A DNA stretch of 64,000 nucleotides from Comamonadaceae bacterium (lineage in GTDB: Bacteria > Pseudomonadota > Gammaproteobacteria > Burkholderiales > Burkholderiaceae_C). Both the position numbers and the translations under genes were made by a program. The notes below the pieces were generated by a model. The model saw only the letters and a program-made list of their open reading frames with translations, had not been told where the DNA came from and ran no database searches. The stretch lies in assembly GCA_027484575.1 (NCBI GenBank), contig JAIXSQ010000007.1:774417-838416 (forward strand), read 5' to 3'. Below are positions 11,078 through 20,126 of the stretch, one piece after another. The stretch's first letter is position 1; each line of letters starts with the position of its first letter.

Positions 11078-11109
11078 AGCATGGAGCTTGCCACGGTGGG
11101 AAGGTCAAG
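11078..11109 (-). promoter_or_regulatory. CueR/MerR-type copper promoter, site 2
   Basis: On the minus strand TTGACC (11108-11103) and CATGCT (11083-11078) are 19 bp apart, with the dyad CCTTCCCACCGTGGCAAG between. It drives the CopZ-like gene, with transcription expected to start near 11072, 24 nt before its start codon. Confidence 0.8.
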
Positions 11110-11156
11110 CACCCGGCGCGCAGGGCCGGACTTGACGGCGCGCAAGCACGGACCCG

Positions 11157-11188
11157 CTTGACCTTCCCATGATGGCAAAGTGCACGAT
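11157..11188 (+). promoter_or_regulatory. CueR/MerR-type copper promoter, site 3 (copA-like gene)
   Basis: TTGACC (11158-11163) and CACGAT (11183-11188) are separated by 19 bp and share the first half of the dyad with site 2. The expected transcription start falls at about 11195, which is the A of the ATPase start codon, so the mRNA may have no leader. Confidence 0.8.
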
Positions 11189-11194
11189 GCCGCC

Positions 11195-13425
<2,231 letters not shown>

Positions 13426-13429
<4 letters not shown>

Positions 13430-13836
13430 ACGAGGCACCGTTCAACATCGGGGAGGCGGCCACCCGCTCGGGCGTGTCGGCCAAGATGGTCCGCCACTAC
13501 GAGTCGCTGGGCCTGCTGCCGGCCGTGCAGCGCACCGAGGCGGGCTACCGCCAGTACGGCGAGCGCGAGGTGCACACCCTGCGCTTCATCCGCCGCGCGC
13601 GCGACCTGGGCTTCTCGATGGCCGAGATCGCCGACCTGCTCAAGCTGTGGCAGAACCGCCGCCGCTCCAGCGCCGACGTGCGCCGCATCGCGCAGCGCCA
13701 CATCGCCGACCTGGAGCAGCGGCTGGCCGAGATGGAGCAGATGCGCCGCACGCTGCAGCAGCTGGTGGGCTGCTGCGCGGGTGACGAGCGGCCGGACTGC
13801 CCGATCCTGGACGAGCTGGAGCAGGGCCCGGCCTGA
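13426..13836 (+). CDS. cueR: CueR-like MerR-family copper-responsive activator
   Basis: 136 residues: N-terminal MerR helix-turn-helix ([21 protein letters not shown]), a long dimerisation helix (about 82-115) and a metal loop with Cys116, Cys117 and Cys125 ([10 protein letters not shown]). The C117-x7-C125 spacing equals that of the two copper ligands of CueR. It would twist promoters with 19-bp spacers on binding Cu+, Ag+ or Au+. The three such promoters in this window are the obvious targets. It is translationally coupled to the copper ATPase, so it is part of its own regulon. Confidence 0.93.
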
Positions 13837-13854
13837 GAGCGAGCTGATGCCGGC

Positions 13855-14430
13855 TCAGTCCAGCGGCCGCGCCGCCACGCTGCGCCCGCCCACCACGAAG
13901 GTGCCGCCGCCCAGGTGGTGGATCGTGTGCAGGTCGGCGTTGTCCGCGCGCCAGTCCCAGTGCCCGTTCGCGAAGATGCGGTCGTCGGCCGCGGCGGCCA
14001 CCACCTCGCCGAAGCAGGTGTCGTAGGCGTCCTGCGTGTGCGGCTCGGGGATCAGCCGGCATTCCAGCCAGGCCACGCAGCCGGCCTCGAGCACCGGCAG
14101 GCCCAGCACCGGGCCGGTGGCGGGCGCCAGCCCCAGCCGGTCGAACTTGTCGCCCTCGCGGCCGCTGCAGCTGCCGGCGGCGTGGCTGGCATCGAGCAGC
14201 GCGGCGCCGGGCACCACGAGCGCGAAGCGGCCCGACGCCTGCGCCAGCTCGCGCGTGAACGTGGCCTTGTCGATCACCACCGCGATGCGCGGTGGCGAGA
14301 ACTCGACCGGCATCGACCAGGCCGCAGCCATGAGGTTGCGGCGCCCGCCATGGGCGGTGGTGACCAGCACGGTCGGGCCGTGGTTGACGAGCCGGCTGGC
14401 GTGGTGGAGGGCGATGGGTCGGAAGGCCAT
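13855..14430 (-). CDS. Flavin reductase-like (FMN-binding split-barrel) protein
   Basis: 191 residues matching the flavin reductase/FMN-binding family: N-terminal VLVTTAHGGRRNLMAAAWSM contains the FMN-phosphate contact region, followed by PPRIAVVIDKATFT and the central strand LPVLEAGCVAWLEC. The C-terminus has the conserved HLGGGTFVVGGR. It probably binds FMN and acts as an oxidoreductase; partner unknown. It is convergent with the cueR-like gene. A CACAAT hexamer sits only 7 nt upstream of ATG 14430, with no Shine-Dalgarno. Confidence 0.85.
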   Translation of the reverse strand: MAFRPIALHHASRLVNHGPTVLVTTAHGGRRNLMAAAWSMPVEFSPPRIAVVIDKATFTRELAQASGRFALVVPGAALLDASHAAGSCSGREGDKFDRLGLAPATGPVLGLPVLEAGCVAWLECRLIPEPHTQDAYDTCFGEVVAAAADDRIFANGHWDWRADNADLHTIHHLGGGTFVVGGRSVAARPLD

Positions 14431-14437
14431 GGACGCG

Positions 14438-14443
14438 ATTGTG
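14438..14443 (-). promoter_or_regulatory. Candidate leaderless -10 element (CACAAT)
   Basis: On the minus strand CACAAT ends 7 nt before the flavin-reductase start. No Shine-Dalgarno is present in between. A -10 at this distance would start the transcript at or next to the start codon. No good -35 is seen. Confidence 0.4.
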
Positions 14444-14514
14444 GGCGCGCGGACGACAGCCGAGGCCCGGCCGCCGTGGTGCCATGCAGGCTCCCATCGC
14501 ACGAGGACACCGCC

Positions 14515-14823
14515 ATGCGCACCCGCCATCTCGCCACCGCCCTGCTGCTGGCCGCCGCCGCCGGCGCGGCCGTGGCCCAGCAGCCGTCCCGGGACCGCGA
14601 ATCGCTGGGCCAGACGGCCGACCGCCAGTTCGACCGCGCCGAGAACGCCACCAGCCGCACCGTGAACCCGCCCCCGGGCGAGCCCTCGCTGGGCCAGAAG
14701 GCCGGCCGCGTGTTCGACCGCATGGAGGACGCCACCGCCCGCGGCGTGGACCGGGTCCGCGGCAGGGAACCGCAGGACACACGCGGCATGGGGCAGCGGG
14801 GCGCCCCCGAGACCGGCCGCTGA
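14515..14823 (+). CDS. Small exported repeat protein, hypothetical
   Basis: 102 residues with a clear signal peptide (cleavage near AVAQQ). The mature protein holds two copies of a 20-residue unit: SLGQTADRQFDRAENAT (31-47) and SLGQKAGRVFDRMEDAT (58-74). The charged helix-like repeats resemble small periplasmic stress proteins, but no family is recognised. ACGAGGACACC upstream gives a Shine-Dalgarno. Nothing links it directly to metals apart from position. Confidence 0.65.
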   Translation: MRTRHLATALLLAAAAGAAVAQQPSRDRESLGQTADRQFDRAENATSRTVNPPPGEPSLGQKAGRVFDRMEDATARGVDRVRGREPQDTRGMGQRGAPETGR

Positions 14824-14861
14824 GCGTGGCCGACCGCGCGGCATGGTTGCTGCGCCGCGCC

Positions 14862-14867
14862 TATCAT
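14862..14867 (+). promoter_or_regulatory. Candidate leaderless -10 element (TATCAT)
   Basis: TATCAT lies 8 nt before the ATG at 14876, with no Shine-Dalgarno between. It is the best -10 match near the start of the CusF-like/MerP-like operon. No convincing -35 is visible at the usual distance. Confidence 0.4.
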
Positions 14868-14875
14868 CCGCGCCC

Positions 14876-15217
14876 ATGCGCACCGCGGTCGTCGTCCTGA
14901 TGCTCGTCCTGCTGCCCTGGCGGCTGTGGGCGGCCGACGCCATGCAGGTCGGCATGGCCCAGGGCGTCGCAGCCGGCGCCTCCGCCGAGGCCCTGGCGGA
15001 CATGCCCGCCGATTGCCCCATGCTCGCCGCCGCGGCAGGGGACGCACCGGACGGATCGGCCGTGCACTGCCCCGCCTGCCACCTGTGCGCCGCGACCGCC
15101 TGCGCGGCGGCGGTGGCCGGCCTGCCGCACGCGTCGCCCGCGGCGCCGCCCCCGGCCCTCGCGCCCCGCTGGGCCAGCGCCGCGCTGGCGCCGGACCTGC
15201 GTCCCCCGATCTCCTGA
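14876..15217 (+). CDS. Small exported Cys/Met-containing protein, hypothetical (metal-locus type)
   Basis: 113 residues with a signal peptide (VVVLMLVLLPWRLWAADA). The mature part has several Met residues and a cysteine set (DCPML, then HCPACHLCAATAC) that looks like a metal or haem-type ligand cluster. It resembles the other two small exported proteins near metal genes here (9819-10250 and 19138-19545) in size and layout. It is the first gene of a plus-strand run ending at 16942. Function unknown; metal binding is inferred from the Cys/His motif. Confidence 0.65.
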   Translation: MRTAVVVLMLVLLPWRLWAADAMQVGMAQGVAAGASAEALADMPADCPMLAAAAGDAPDGSAVHCPACHLCAATACAAAVAGLPHASPAAPPPALAPRWASAALAPDLRPPIS

Positions 15218-15294
15218 CCGCATCCTGCGCCGCGCGCCGTGGCCCCGGGCCGTGGCGCAACCGCGCGTCCGCGCGCGATTCCAGGAGATCCGAC

Positions 15295-15579
15295 ATGCAA
15301 CGCTGGCTGACTGCCGCCGTCCTCTGCGGCGCCGCCGCCGCCCATGCCACGCCCGTGGAATGGGTGCCCGCCACGGTGGTCCAGGTGGCCCCGGAGCGGG
15401 CCCGCATCACGCTCGACCACGCCCGCATCGGCAGCATCGGGATGGCGCCGATGGTGATGCCGTTCAAGGTCGACCGCGCCGTGGACCTGCGGCCGTTCCA
15501 GGCCGGTGACAAGGTCCGCTTCCAGGTGACGTCGCGCGACGGCCACCTGCAGGTGCAGGCGCTGGAGAAGGCGCCGTGA
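15295..15579 (+). CDS. CusF-like periplasmic copper-binding protein
   Basis: 94 residues: signal peptide (to about AHA) and the small OB-fold of the CusF family. The ligand region reads DHARIGSIGMAPMVMPFKV, giving His42, Met50, Met53 and Met55. In CusF the ligands are His, Trp, Met, Met, so the Trp that shields Cu+ appears replaced by Met50. AGGAG precedes ATG 15295. It would bind Cu+/Ag+ in the periplasm and hand it to an efflux pump. Its stop overlaps the next start (GTGA). Confidence 0.85.
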   Translation: MQRWLTAAVLCGAAAAHATPVEWVPATVVQVAPERARITLDHARIGSIGMAPMVMPFKVDRAVDLRPFQAGDKVRFQVTSRDGHLQVQALEKAP

Positions 15580-16220
15580 GGCCGGCGCGCGTCGCCGCCT
15601 GGGCGGCGGCCGCCGCGCTGGGCCTGCCGGCGCACGGGGCGCCGATGGGCTTCAAGCACAGCTGGATGGGCATGGCCGACCTGTCGCCGAACTGGCGCGA
15701 GGCCTTCGCCAACTACGCGTTCACCGCACGCGATGCCGTGGGCCCCTCGCTGCTGTCCATGCGCAGCGACGACGCCACCCGCACCCGCGAGCTGGCCGAA
15801 CTCGCGTACACCCGGCTGCTGCGGCGCTGGAACCTGCCGCATGCGCAGGCCAACGTCTGGTTCATCGGCGGCCTGGGCACCGTGCGGGGCAACGACTTCC
15901 AAGGCGAGCGCGCCATGGCGTCGCCCGGCATCCAGGTCGACTACGAGACCACCCGCGTCTACGCGATGGCCTTCAGCCGGCTGTACCGCGCCGACGGCAT
16001 CAACCACGACTACGCCGCGGTGCGGCTGGGCTTCTCGTTCCGCGAGGTCGACTACGACGAGGTGCAACCCTGGTTCGTCGTCGAGGCACGGCGCATGCGT
16101 GGGCTGTCCGAGACGACCGAGATCACGCCGATGCTGCGGCTGATCCACAAGCGTTACTTCGTGGAGGCGGGGGTCAACACCACCCGGCAGCTGCGCCTGA
16201 ACCTCATGTACACCTTCTAG
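15576..16220 (+). CDS. Exported beta-rich protein, hypothetical, coupled to the CusF-like gene
   Basis: 214 residues starting at a GTG that overlaps the upstream stop. A signal peptide ends near AHGAP. The mature sequence alternates hydrophobic and charged residues and ends in RLNLMYTF, with a terminal Phe as in outer-membrane barrels; motifs such as MGMADLSPNWRE and NVWFIGGLG stand out. The early segment GFKHSWMGM carries His, Trp and Met. It may be an outer-membrane or periplasmic partner of the CusF-like protein. No named family is recognised. Confidence 0.7.
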   Translation: MRPARVAAWAAAAALGLPAHGAPMGFKHSWMGMADLSPNWREAFANYAFTARDAVGPSLLSMRSDDATRTRELAELAYTRLLRRWNLPHAQANVWFIGGLGTVRGNDFQGERAMASPGIQVDYETTRVYAMAFSRLYRADGINHDYAAVRLGFSFREVDYDEVQPWFVVEARRMRGLSETTEITPMLRLIHKRYFVEAGVNTTRQLRLNLMYTF

Positions 16221-16229
16221 GAGACTCTC

Positions 16230-16556
16230 ATGCGACACCTCATCCTGTCCTGCGCCCTCGCCGTCGCCGCCCTGCCGGCCCAGGCCGCCCAGAGCCTGAT
16301 GGCCACCGTCAACGGCATGGTCTGCGCCTTCTGCGCCCAGGGCATCGAGAAGACGATCACCCGGATGGCCGGCACCAAGGCCGTGTTCGTCGACCTGAAG
16401 AACAAGGTCGTCCTGGTCGAGGCCAGGGAAGGCCGCACGCTCGACGAGAAGGCCATCGGCGCCGCCATCGTCGATGCCGGCTACGACGTCGTGAAGATGG
16501 AGCCCTCGACCCTGTCGGTCGAGGAGATGAAGGCGGCGGCCAAGGCCCGCCGATGA
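16230..16556 (+). CDS. Periplasmic HMA-domain protein (MerP-like)
   Basis: 108 residues: Sec signal peptide (cleavage near AQAA), then an HMA domain with the metal site MVCAFC (Cys32, Cys35) and GYDVVKME at its end, plus a short charged tail. The export signal separates it from cytoplasmic CopZ proteins and places it with MerP-type periplasmic metal carriers. It overlaps the MerT-like membrane gene by ATGA, echoing the merTP pairing. The metal is not fixed; neighbours suggest copper. Confidence 0.85.
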   Translation: MRHLILSCALAVAALPAQAAQSLMATVNGMVCAFCAQGIEKTITRMAGTKAVFVDLKNKVVLVEAREGRTLDEKAIGAAIVDAGYDVVKMEPSTLSVEEMKAAAKARR

Positions 16557-16942
16557 GCGCGGACCCGGCAACCACCCGCAAGGGGCTGTGGAGCGCGGCG
16601 GCGACGCTGCTGGCCACCTCCAGCACGCTGGTCTGCTGCGCGCTGCCGGCGCTGCTCGTCGCCCTGGGCGCGGGCGCTGCGCTGTCGGCGCTGGTGGCGG
16701 CAGCGCCGCAGGTGGTCTGGCTGTCCGAGCACAAGGAGGCGCTGTTCGGCGTCTGCGGCGCGGCGCTGGTGCTGTCCGGCGCGGTCCAGTGGCAGCAGCG
16801 CAGCGCCCCCTGCCCGGTCGAGCCGCACCTGCGCCGGGCCTGCATGCGCACCCGGGCCGCCGCGCGGCGGCTGTACGCCGCCAGCGTCGCCACCTACCTC
16901 GTGGGCGGCTGGTTCGCGTTCGTGCAGCCGCTGCTGGCCTGA
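16553..16942 (+). CDS. MerT/MerC-like inner-membrane metal transport protein
   Basis: 129 residues with three to four membrane segments. The first helix holds a vicinal pair, STLVCCALPALL (Cys24, Cys25), as MerT and related mercury transporters do. A cytosolic stretch (SAPCPVEPHLRRAC) offers two more cysteines, and a last helix closes the protein. The gene is coupled to the MerP-like gene, so the pair could import or relay a thiophilic metal. There is no mercuric reductase in the window, so mercury detoxification is not supported. Confidence 0.75.
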   Translation: MSADPATTRKGLWSAAATLLATSSTLVCCALPALLVALGAGAALSALVAAAPQVVWLSEHKEALFGVCGAALVLSGAVQWQQRSAPCPVEPHLRRACMRTRAAARRLYAASVATYLVGGWFAFVQPLLA

Positions 16943-16959
16943 GGCGGCGGCGCCGCCGC

Positions 16960-19056
16960 TCAGAACGCCACCCGAGCGCCCAGCCGCAGGCTCCGGCCCG
17001 GCAGCGGCACCCGGCCCGGCGCGCTCTGCGTGAGGATGGACGTGGCGCTGTAGCCCAGGCGGTTGCCCGCGTTGTCCAGCCTTGCGAACCACTGCAGCCG
17101 CGTGGGGCCCACGCGCTGGTCGTGCGTCAGGGCGGCGCTCACCAGGGTGTAGCCGGCCACCGGGCGGTCGCCGGTGGGCACGCGGTCCTGCCCGTCCCAG
17201 CGGTCCAGGCCCAGCCGTGCGCCCCAGCCGGCACGCGCCCAGGCCAGCGTGGCGCCCACGCGCAGCGGCGCGATGCGCGGCAGCGGCTGGCCGGTGGCCA
17301 GGTTGTCGCCCCGCACCAGGTCGCCGCGCAGCTCCAGGTCCACCGTGCCGCGGCCCGCGCCGCTCCACAGCCGCGTGCTGCCTTCGGCCTCCAGGCCGCG
17401 CAGGCGGGCCCGCACGCCCTGGTAGGCCAGCTCGGGCACGATGCCCGCCGCGCAGCCCGACTCGACCGAGGTGCCGTCGCCGCAGTCCGTCACGCCGGTG
17501 CCCGCGCCGTTGCCCTCGCGGTCGCGCTGCACGCCGGTGCCCAGCAGCGCGATGTAGTTGGAGAAGCGGTGCTGGAACACGCCCACCCGCAGCCGCTGCG
17601 GCCCCTGCGCCCACTGCAGCGCCGCGTCGACGCTGGTGGAGCGCTCCACGCCCAGGTTGCCGTTGCCCACCTCGTAGGCGCCGGTGGCCACGTGGGGGCC
17701 GTTGGCGTACAGCTCGTAGTCGCGCGGGGCGCGCGCGCTGCGGGCCAGGTTGGCGGTGGCGGTCCAGGCCGGCGTGAGCTTCCACAGCGCGCCGGCGGCC
17801 AGGCTCGATGGGCCGAAGCTGCGCGCCGCCGGCGTGAAGCGCGCCAGCACCGGGCTGCCGGGCGTGGCCACGTCCACCCATTCACGCCGCGCGCCGAAGC
17901 TCAGGCGGCCCCAGCCGGTGGGCAGCTCCTCGTGCAGGAACAGCGCGCGCGAGCGCGTGCGGCTGGGCGGCGCGAAGGCCTCGTCGCCCTCGGCCGAGAA
18001 GTCGGTGCGCTCGGCCTGCACGCCCACCACGCCGTCGAGCCGGCCGATGGGCGCATGGCGGGCCTCCAGCCGCAGGTCGTCCCCGTCGCTGCGAAAGCGC
18101 GTGCCGGGCTGGCCGGCGTCGAACTCGGTGTGGCGGTAGCGCTGGCTGGCGGCCTGCAGCTTCAGGCTGCGCAGCGGGCCCTGCAGGTCGCGCAGCTCGC
18201 CCTGGACGGCGGTGCGCTGCGAGCGCATGCCCAGCGTGACGGTGTCCTCGGCGACCGAGCCGTAGTCGGAGCGGAACTCGGCGACCGAGGCCCCCAGGTA
18301 GCCGCGGTCGAAGAACAGCGACGCACCCACGGCGCCGCCGCGGGCGTCGGCCTGCGAGTTGCACAGGCGCCGCGCCACCACCGGGCCGGCGCCGCGGTCG
18401 CAGGCCAGCGCGGCGGGCACGCGGGTCTCGCCGGCGCTGCGCTCGAAGGCGTCGACGTGCAGGCCCAGGCGCTCGGTGCCGCCCTCGACCAGCACGGCGG
18501 CATTGCGCGCCCGCGCGCCGCTGGACCAGCCCAGGTCGGCGCGCCCGCCCACGCCGGGCTGCGGCGCGCGCGGGATGCGGTTGTCGATCAGGTTGACCAC
18601 GCCACCCAGGGCGCTGCCGCCGTACAGCAGCGCGCCGGGGCCGCGCAGCACCTCGATGCGCTCGACCGCGATCGGGTCGGCCGCCACCGCGTGGTCGTAG
18701 CTCAGGCTGGAGACGTCGTGGGTGGCGCCCCCGTTGGCCAGGACGCGGATGCGGTCGCCGTCGAGCCCGCGGATGACGGGCCGGCTGGCGTTGGGGCCGA
18801 AGTAGGTGCTGGACACGCCGGGCAGGCCCGACAGCGTCTCGCCCAGCGTGGGCTGGTCGCGCAGCAGCAGGCCGGTGCCTTCGAGGCGCTGCACCGGCGC
18901 GGCCACCTCGGTGGCGCCCAGCGGGTTGCCGGTGACGGTGACGGCGGGCAGGCTGCGCTCGGCCGGCGCGGGGGCGGCGGTGGGCTGGGCCGCGGCGGCG
19001 GCGGACAGGGACAGGAGGGCGACGGCGACGGCCGTGCGCGGGAACGGGAGGGACAT
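16960..19056 (-). CDS. TonB-dependent outer-membrane receptor (ZnuD/metal-type)
   Basis: 698 residues: signal peptide (to about AAAQP), a short TonB-box-like segment (LPAVTVTGNP), a plug domain (about 45-170) with RVLANGG, DVSSLSYDHAV and the plug end IEVLRGPGALLYGGSALGG, and a beta-barrel closing in LRLGARVAF with terminal Phe. The DHAV-containing plug pattern matches the ZnuD branch that takes up zinc, though related receptors take copper. It is the last gene of the minus-strand operon that begins with msrA. Zinc or another metal as substrate is inferred. Confidence 0.85.
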   Translation of the reverse strand: MSLPFPRTAVAVALLSLSAAAAAQPTAAPAPAERSLPAVTVTGNPLGATEVAAPVQRLEGTGLLLRDQPTLGETLSGLPGVSSTYFGPNASRPVIRGLDGDRIRVLANGGATHDVSSLSYDHAVAADPIAVERIEVLRGPGALLYGGSALGGVVNLIDNRIPRAPQPGVGGRADLGWSSGARARNAAVLVEGGTERLGLHVDAFERSAGETRVPAALACDRGAGPVVARRLCNSQADARGGAVGASLFFDRGYLGASVAEFRSDYGSVAEDTVTLGMRSQRTAVQGELRDLQGPLRSLKLQAASQRYRHTEFDAGQPGTRFRSDGDDLRLEARHAPIGRLDGVVGVQAERTDFSAEGDEAFAPPSRTRSRALFLHEELPTGWGRLSFGARREWVDVATPGSPVLARFTPAARSFGPSSLAAGALWKLTPAWTATANLARSARAPRDYELYANGPHVATGAYEVGNGNLGVERSTSVDAALQWAQGPQRLRVGVFQHRFSNYIALLGTGVQRDREGNGAGTGVTDCGDGTSVESGCAAGIVPELAYQGVRARLRGLEAEGSTRLWSGAGRGTVDLELRGDLVRGDNLATGQPLPRIAPLRVGATLAWARAGWGARLGLDRWDGQDRVPTGDRPVAGYTLVSAALTHDQRVGPTRLQWFARLDNAGNRLGYSATSILTQSAPGRVPLPGRSLRLGARVAF

Positions 19057-19137
19057 GGGGACTTCACGGTGATCGGGGACACGGCGCCGGCGGCCCGGCC
19101 GTGGACGGCCGTGCGCTGCGGGCGCGACGGGGCGGGA

Positions 19138-19545
19138 TCAGCGCGAGGCGGGCGGCCCGCGGGCGTCGAACAGCGCGGCCCAGCGGGCCAGCGCCAGGCC
19201 GGCCAGGGCCTGCAGCAGCACGGCGGGGGGCTGCAGCACGGGCAGCACCGGCAGCGCCAGTGCGCCGAGCAGGTCGCCGTGGGCCAGCTGGTCGACCAGC
19301 CGGCAGGTGGGCGCGTCGTGCGCGCCGAAGGGATCGTCGCAGTCGGCGGAGGCCTGCGCGGAGGTTGCGGCCTCGCCGGACGTTGCGGCATCGCCGGGCG
19401 TGGCGGCCTGCACGGCCGGCGCCTGCATCGCGGCGCCGTGGCTGCCCGCCAGCTGCGCATGCCGCACGCCATGCGCCAGGCCGAGCGCCTGCGCCAGCAG
19501 CAGGGCCGGCACGAGCAGCAGCAACAGGACGAGGCGCGAGGACAT
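19138..19545 (-). CDS. Small exported His/Cys-containing protein, hypothetical
   Basis: 135 residues with an N-terminal signal (RLVLLLLLVPALLLAQALG). The mature part contains spaced His (HGVRHAQ, GSH), DCDDPFGAHDAPTC and a C-terminal hydrophobic segment (LLGALALPVLPVL...). It sits 29 bp after the DUF3299 gene and 81 bp before the TonB receptor gene, in the same direction. In comparable zinc loci a periplasmic zinc-binding protein occupies this position; that role here is inferred, as no family is recognised. Confidence 0.65.
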   Translation of the reverse strand: MSSRLVLLLLLVPALLLAQALGLAHGVRHAQLAGSHGAAMQAPAVQAATPGDAATSGEAATSAQASADCDDPFGAHDAPTCRLVDQLAHGDLLGALALPVLPVLQPPAVLLQALAGLALARWAALFDARGPPASR

Positions 19546-19574
19546 CGGGCGTGGGACGTGGGAGGCGTGAGAGC

Positions 19575-20126
19575 TTACTTGACCGGCACCGCGTCGCTCA
19601 CGCGGTAGTACAGGCCGTAGGGATCGTCCTCGAGCACGGCGAACCGGCCCTCGACCACCACCGGGTCGAGCGTGTAGCGCACCGGCGTCTTCGTGCGCAC
19701 CTCGACCATGCTCTCGGGTCCGCCGGGCGTGCAGAAGCCGCAGGTCAGCGGCACCGAGGACAGCAGGAAATGGGTCTGCCGCTCACCCGGCTCGAGCGGC
19801 ATCATGAAGCCCTGCACCCGCTGCGCCTTGGCCTGCAGCGACACCTGCTCGGGCTGGAACTGCGGCAGCACGCGCTTGCCCACCAGCCGCGTCTTGACGC
19901 TGGTGAGCACCGGCCAGGGCACCACGTCGGGCCGCTGCGGCAGCGGCGCGAACGGGCTGTTGGGGCTGTGCACGCCGGGGCCGGTGCCCATGGGGACCGG
20001 CGGCTGCGCGGCAGCCCCGGCCGCGGGCGCCGCGGATCCCGCGGGGGCCTGCGCGGCAGCCGGCAGGGCCAGCGCGGCGGCGCCGGCCAGCAACAGGGAA
20101 GGCAGCAGACGGTGGTGCATGGTCAT
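19575..20126 (-). CDS. DUF3299-type exported protein linked to a metal ABC transporter
   Basis: 183 residues from ATG 20126, which overlaps the permease stop (ATGA). A signal peptide and a Pro/Ala-rich linker precede the domain (from about residue 70): VLTSVKTRLVGKRVLPQF, GFMMPLEPGERQTHFLLSS and VPLTCGFCTPGGPESMVEV are hallmarks of DUF3299. The CGFC pair could bind metal or form a disulfide. In Vibrio and Pseudomonas, genes of this type lie in Zur-controlled ABC zinc-uptake operons; that link is from family knowledge. Periplasmic location likely. Confidence 0.8.
   Translation of the reverse strand: MTMHHRLLPSLLLAGAAALALPAAAQAPAGSAAPAAGAAAQPPVPMGTGPGVHSPNSPFAPLPQRPDVVPWPVLTSVKTRLVGKRVLPQFQPEQVSLQAKAQRVQGFMMPLEPGERQTHFLLSSVPLTCGFCTPGGPESMVEVRTKTPVRYTLDPVVVEGRFAVLEDDPYGLYYRVSDAVPVK

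Noticed and set aside
16230..16942. Considered as a mercury-resistance (mer) operon
   Set aside because: Only MerP-like and MerT-like genes are present; no mercuric reductase, and the MerR-family protein here has copper-type cysteine spacing and lies in the copper ATPase operon.
16588..19608. Plus-strand open frame of about 1000 residues across the MerT-like gene and the TonB receptor
   Set aside because: It spans several real genes on both strands and shows no domain; composition is a GC-frame artefact.
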